Part shown: positions 61,215 to 64,000 of the stretch, one piece after another
How positions within the stretch are numbered: the stretch's first letter is position 1
How the letters are laid out: the number at the start of each line of letters is the position of its first letter
Assembly (NCBI RefSeq): GCF_901905185.1
Contig: NZ_CABFMQ020000120.1
Span: 124,001-188,000, forward strand
DNA from: Methylocella tundrae
GTDB lineage: Bacteria > Pseudomonadota > Alphaproteobacteria > Rhizobiales > Beijerinckiaceae
Length of the DNA: 64,000 bases
Reading direction: 5' to 3'
The notes under the pieces: model-generated
Database searches by the model: none
Seen by the model: only the letters and a program-made list of their open reading frames with translations
What the model was told of the DNA's origin: nothing
Made by a program: the position numbers and the translations under genes

Positions 61215-62807
61215 ATGCTGGATACGGCCATCGTCGGCGGAGGCTTGTGCGGGTTAGCGCTTGCCGCTGGTTTGCAGTCGCAGGCGCGCTCGTTCGCTTT
61301 GTTCGAGGCGCGCTCAAGGCTTGGCGGACGGGTGCTCTCGGTCGCCTCGAAAAAGGCCGGCATGCGGCTCGACCTCGGCCCGACCTGGCACTGGCCGGAC
61401 ACTCAGCCTGGAATGGTCAAATTGATCGCCGACCTCGGGCTCGTCAGTTTCCCGCAGCATGATTCCGGAACGGTCTTTCGGCTGAACGACTTTGAAAAGA
61501 AAGCGGAGCCGAGCGAGAATGAAAGCGTGCACGCGGGCGCGCGGCGCGTCGAAGGCGGCATGGCTTCAATCATAGAAGCGCTCGCGCGGAAAATCCCGGC
61601 GGACCGGCTGCGTCTTGATCATGCGGTTTCAGCGATCGTCGATCGCGGCGACCATGTCGAGTTGCACATCCGGCAGGGCGACGCGCTGACCGTCGTCGAA
61701 GCCCGCCGCGTCGTCCTCGCCCTGCCTCCCCGCCTCGCCGAGGAGAAGATCCGCTTCGAGCCGGGCCTCGACGATCATGTGATCGCCGCCATGCGCGAAA
61801 CCTATACCTGGATGGCCGGCGAGGCGAAGGCGGTCATCGTTTATGACCGGCCGCTGTGGCGCGAGGCGGGCCAGTCGGGCAACGCCTTCGTTACGCATGG
61901 ACAGGCGGTGTTTCGGGAGATCTTCGACGCGTGCGATGGCGCGGGTTCGAGCGCGGCGCTCGGCGGCTTTCTCGCGCTGTCGCCGTCTTTGCGGGAGACC
62001 TTCAAGGTCGGCTTGCCGATGCTGATGGGCAATCAGATCGGCCAGATCTTCGGTCCCGAATTCGAACATGGCGAGCAGCATTATCAGGACTGGGCGCTGG
62101 AAGAATATACCTGCTCCCGCCGCGACCTGGTTCCACCGGACGACCATCCCCACTACGGCAATCCGTCTTTGCGGCAGGCGGCCTGGGACGGAAAGCTCTT
62201 CTTCGGCGGCTCCGAGACGGCGAGCTATGCCGGCGGCTATATGGAGGGGGCGCTCGACTCCGCCCGCCGCCTTCTGCGCGATATTGGCAGTTTCGCGCCC
62301 GCCGACAATACACAAAATCACGTGAAGGCGATGGGGTCCAACGCCGAAGGCATTGCCGAATTCGGCCGGTGGGTGGCCGGGCGGCAAGCAAAGCTTCTCG
62401 AAATCTACCGCAAGCATCTCAACGCCATGCTGGCGAGCGCCGACAAGGAGATTGTCACGCAGCGCGCCGTGGTCGCCAGCATAGAGCAAATTTTCAGCGA
62501 GGCGCTCTTGCAACTCGAGGACCTTCCCTTCGATATGAGCTCCGTCGCGGTGGAGCGCGGCCGCTCCGCGATGACGCCCGAAGCGCTCAGGACGTTCGAG
62601 GGGTTCATCCAGGGTCTCATGGATTGCGTCCTTGAGTTCAACCGCACCTCCTGCGCGCTGTCGAATTTTCCGGGTGAGGACAAACCCTCCAAAGATTATG
62701 TGCAGGCAATGTTGCGCGACATCGCGGCGGCATGGAAGGAATTCTGCCTCTCCGTCAACGCATATTTCCTCCGCAGAACGCCGGCGCGCGGCGCCGCGAC
62801 ACACTGA
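61215..62807 (+). CDS. FAD-dependent amine-oxidase-like enzyme with extra C-terminal helical region
   Basis: A 530-residue flavoprotein. The FAD-binding Rossmann start is LDTAIVGGGLCGLALAAGLQSQARSFALFEARSRLGGRVLS, and the amine-oxidase fold continues through MRLDLGPTWHWPD and LFFGGSETASYAGGYMEGALDSARRLL (~residues 330-360). The last ~160 residues form an additional, probably all-helical, unit (IYRKHLNAMLASADKEIVTQRAVVASIEQIFSEALL) that I do not recognise. The substrate is unknown. It follows a [2Fe-2S] ferredoxin gene. AAAGAGG precedes the ATG. Confidence 0.78.
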   Translation: MLDTAIVGGGLCGLALAAGLQSQARSFALFEARSRLGGRVLSVASKKAGMRLDLGPTWHWPDTQPGMVKLIADLGLVSFPQHDSGTVFRLNDFEKKAEPSENESVHAGARRVEGGMASIIEALARKIPADRLRLDHAVSAIVDRGDHVELHIRQGDALTVVEARRVVLALPPRLAEEKIRFEPGLDDHVIAAMRETYTWMAGEAKAVIVYDRPLWREAGQSGNAFVTHGQAVFREIFDACDGAGSSAALGGFLALSPSLRETFKVGLPMLMGNQIGQIFGPEFEHGEQHYQDWALEEYTCSRRDLVPPDDHPHYGNPSLRQAAWDGKLFFGGSETASYAGGYMEGALDSARRLLRDIGSFAPADNTQNHVKAMGSNAEGIAEFGRWVAGRQAKLLEIYRKHLNAMLASADKEIVTQRAVVASIEQIFSEALLQLEDLPFDMSSVAVERGRSAMTPEALRTFEGFIQGLMDCVLEFNRTSCALSNFPGEDKPSKDYVQAMLRDIAAAWKEFCLSVNAYFLRRTPARGAATH

Positions 62808-63111
62808 GGCGGACTTCGCCGCCGCGGACGCCCGGCCTTTGAGATTTCGCTGTGTCACGCCAGCGCGGCGCCTGCTGCGGAACCGTAGGCGTAGCGTTTG
62901 GGGCCTAATTCTCGCCGTTCGCACTCGTCACCGCGCTAAGATCAGACCTTCAAAAGGATCGCAAAGCCAGGCAAGATAGCCCCGAGCGATGTCTGCAATG
63001 ACGAATCAAGCAGCTCGCAAGGCTCAAAACGTCGAAGCTCGTTCGGGGAGGTCCATTTCTCCCTTTCGCCCATATGCGCCAGCCATTCGCTCGAAAACAA
63101 ACGGGGCAAGT
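62808..63111. other. Intergenic region before the PPK2 gene
   Basis: About 300 bp with no distinct feature. An in-frame extension of the PPK2 gene runs back to 62989 but is Arg/Ser-rich, unlike the family's N-terminus, and is not taken as coding. Confidence 0.45.
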
Positions 63112-63963
63112 ATGGATTATCGTGATCTTTTTTTTGTCGATCCGGACAAAACACTGAAGCTCAAGGACGTCGATCCCGCCTATAAGGGACATCATGAAAC
63201 GGCCGAAGCGGCGGCCGCGGACACGGCGCGGTACCAGAGCGAACTCATGAGCCGTCAGTCGCTGCTCTACGCCGAAAAGAATCACTCGGTTCTGATCGTC
63301 CTGCAAGCGCTCGACGCCGGGGGCAAGGACGGCACGGTGAACCACGTCTTCGCAGCCTTCAACCCGCAGGGCGCCAATGTCACAGGCTTCAAGCAGCCGA
63401 CGCCGCTCGAACTCGCGCATGATTTTTTATGGCGCGTCCATCCCCATGCGCCCGCCAAAGGCGAAATCGCGATCTTCAACCGTTCCCACTACGAAGATGT
63501 TCTCGTCACCCGCGTGCACAAACTGATCGACAAGCCGACCTTGACGGCGCGCTACGCCCGCATTCGCGAATTCGAAAAAGGGCTCGCCGAGGCCGGGACA
63601 ACGATCCTGAAATTCTTTCTACATATCAGCAAGGAAGAACAACTCGCCCGTTTCGCCGAGCGCCTCGATGATCCGGAGCGGAACTGGAAGATAAGCGAGT
63701 CCGACTATGCCGAGCGCGCGCTGTGGGACGATTACACGATCGCCTTCGAGGAAGCGCTCAGCGCAACCAGCACGCGCCATGCGCCCTGGTTCGTCATCCC
63801 CGCCAACCATAAATGGTTTCGCAATCTCGCGGTGTCCCAGATCGTCGCCGACACCATGGACGATCTTCATATGTCGTATCCGAAACCGACCGTCGATCTC
63901 GCCGACATCCGTCGTAAATATCATGCCGCCGAAAAGGCCGAAAAGAAACAACAGACAAACTGA
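63112..63963 (+). CDS. ppk2: Polyphosphate kinase 2 family protein
   Basis: A 283-residue kinase from the ATG at 63112, which matches the family's start better than the upstream ATG at 62989. The Walker A motif is LDAGGKDGT, followed by GFKQPTPLELAHDFLWRVHPHAPAKGEIAIFNRSHYEDVLVTRVH with the Walker B and lid residues, and ERNWKISESDYAERALWDDYTIAFEEAL, all typical of PPK2. These enzymes transfer phosphate from polyphosphate to nucleotides. Whether AMP, ADP or GDP is the preferred acceptor is not evident. It ends 37 bp before the window edge. Confidence 0.92.
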   Translation: MDYRDLFFVDPDKTLKLKDVDPAYKGHHETAEAAAADTARYQSELMSRQSLLYAEKNHSVLIVLQALDAGGKDGTVNHVFAAFNPQGANVTGFKQPTPLELAHDFLWRVHPHAPAKGEIAIFNRSHYEDVLVTRVHKLIDKPTLTARYARIREFEKGLAEAGTTILKFFLHISKEEQLARFAERLDDPERNWKISESDYAERALWDDYTIAFEEALSATSTRHAPWFVIPANHKWFRNLAVSQIVADTMDDLHMSYPKPTVDLADIRRKYHAAEKAEKKQQTN

Positions 63964-64000
63964 AGAATATGGCCGGCTTCCCGCGCTGGACGGCGTTGGC

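Noticed and set aside
1..64000. tRNA, rRNA, CRISPR array, insertion sequence or prophage
   Set aside because: I scanned the intergenic gaps by eye and saw no regular repeat-spacer pattern, transposase, integrase or tRNA-like fold. A tRNAscan and IS search would be needed for certainty.

Overview
The window is a GC-rich, gene-dense stretch of an alphaproteobacterial chromosome. The best clue to the host is the soluble di-iron propane monooxygenase locus at 32.6-45.1 kb (prmABCD, a dedicated GroEL-like protein, an AcoR-type sigma-54 activator, then a small RHH protein, cytochrome c, glyoxalase-like protein, Tat-exported small subunit and GMC flavoprotein). From memory, this order matches the propane locus of the facultative methanotroph Methylocella silvestris. 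A lanthanide-type PQQ alcohol dehydrogenase (XoxF-like) with MoxJ-like and cytochrome partners, and a CoxMNOP-type terminal oxidase, fit a Methylocella-like member of the Beijerinckiaceae. Species assignment is inference.

Layout. 0-9.6 kb: edge of a Phd/YefM antitoxin gene with a palindromic operator, a SagB-type dehydrogenase with a GST, a group III truncated haemoglobin, an EF2563/YqeB-family protein, a second GST, a DUF4142 protein, etfBA, and a NifO-like (ArsC-fold) protein in tandem with an unrecognised protein. 9.9-18.9 kb: central metabolism and detoxification (nitronate monooxygenase, aldo/keto reductase, PoxB, NAD-malic enzyme, FumC, ThrE-type exporter). 18.9-30.5 kb: export functions (EmrAB-type pump with a divergent TetR and operator, CDF metal exporter, RND pump with lipoprotein adaptor), an AraC regulator and a GltS glutamate carrier.

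30.5-45.1 kb: an outer-membrane porin and the prm cluster. Each is preceded by a strong -24/-12 (sigma-54) element with TGTYGCG half-sites about 100-115 bp upstream of the predicted start of transcription. The porin therefore looks like an undescribed member of the PrmR regulon. The enzymes suggest propane oxidation to 2-propanol/acetone, acetone hydroxylation to acetol, acetol oxidation to methylglyoxal by the GMC enzyme with its small subunit and cytochrome, and glyoxalase-type disposal. No dedicated 2-propanol dehydrogenase lies in the cluster. Hairpins between prmA and prmB and between prmD and prmG may set subunit and chaperone dosage.

45.2-64 kb: a divergent Lrp regulator and a lone AceE-like pyruvate dehydrogenase E1, a GlcG-like protein, a coxMNOP-cytochrome c operon converging on ctaG-cytochrome c-moxJ-xoxF (a plausible alcohol-to-oxygen respiratory chain), a small coiled-coil/winged-helix protein, a cysteine hydrolase divergent from a GlxA-type AraC regulator, a thioredoxin-like [2Fe-2S] ferredoxin, an FAD amine-oxidase-like enzyme with an extra helical C-terminal region, and a PPK2-family kinase. 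I saw no rRNA, tRNA, CRISPR array, insertion sequence or prophage.
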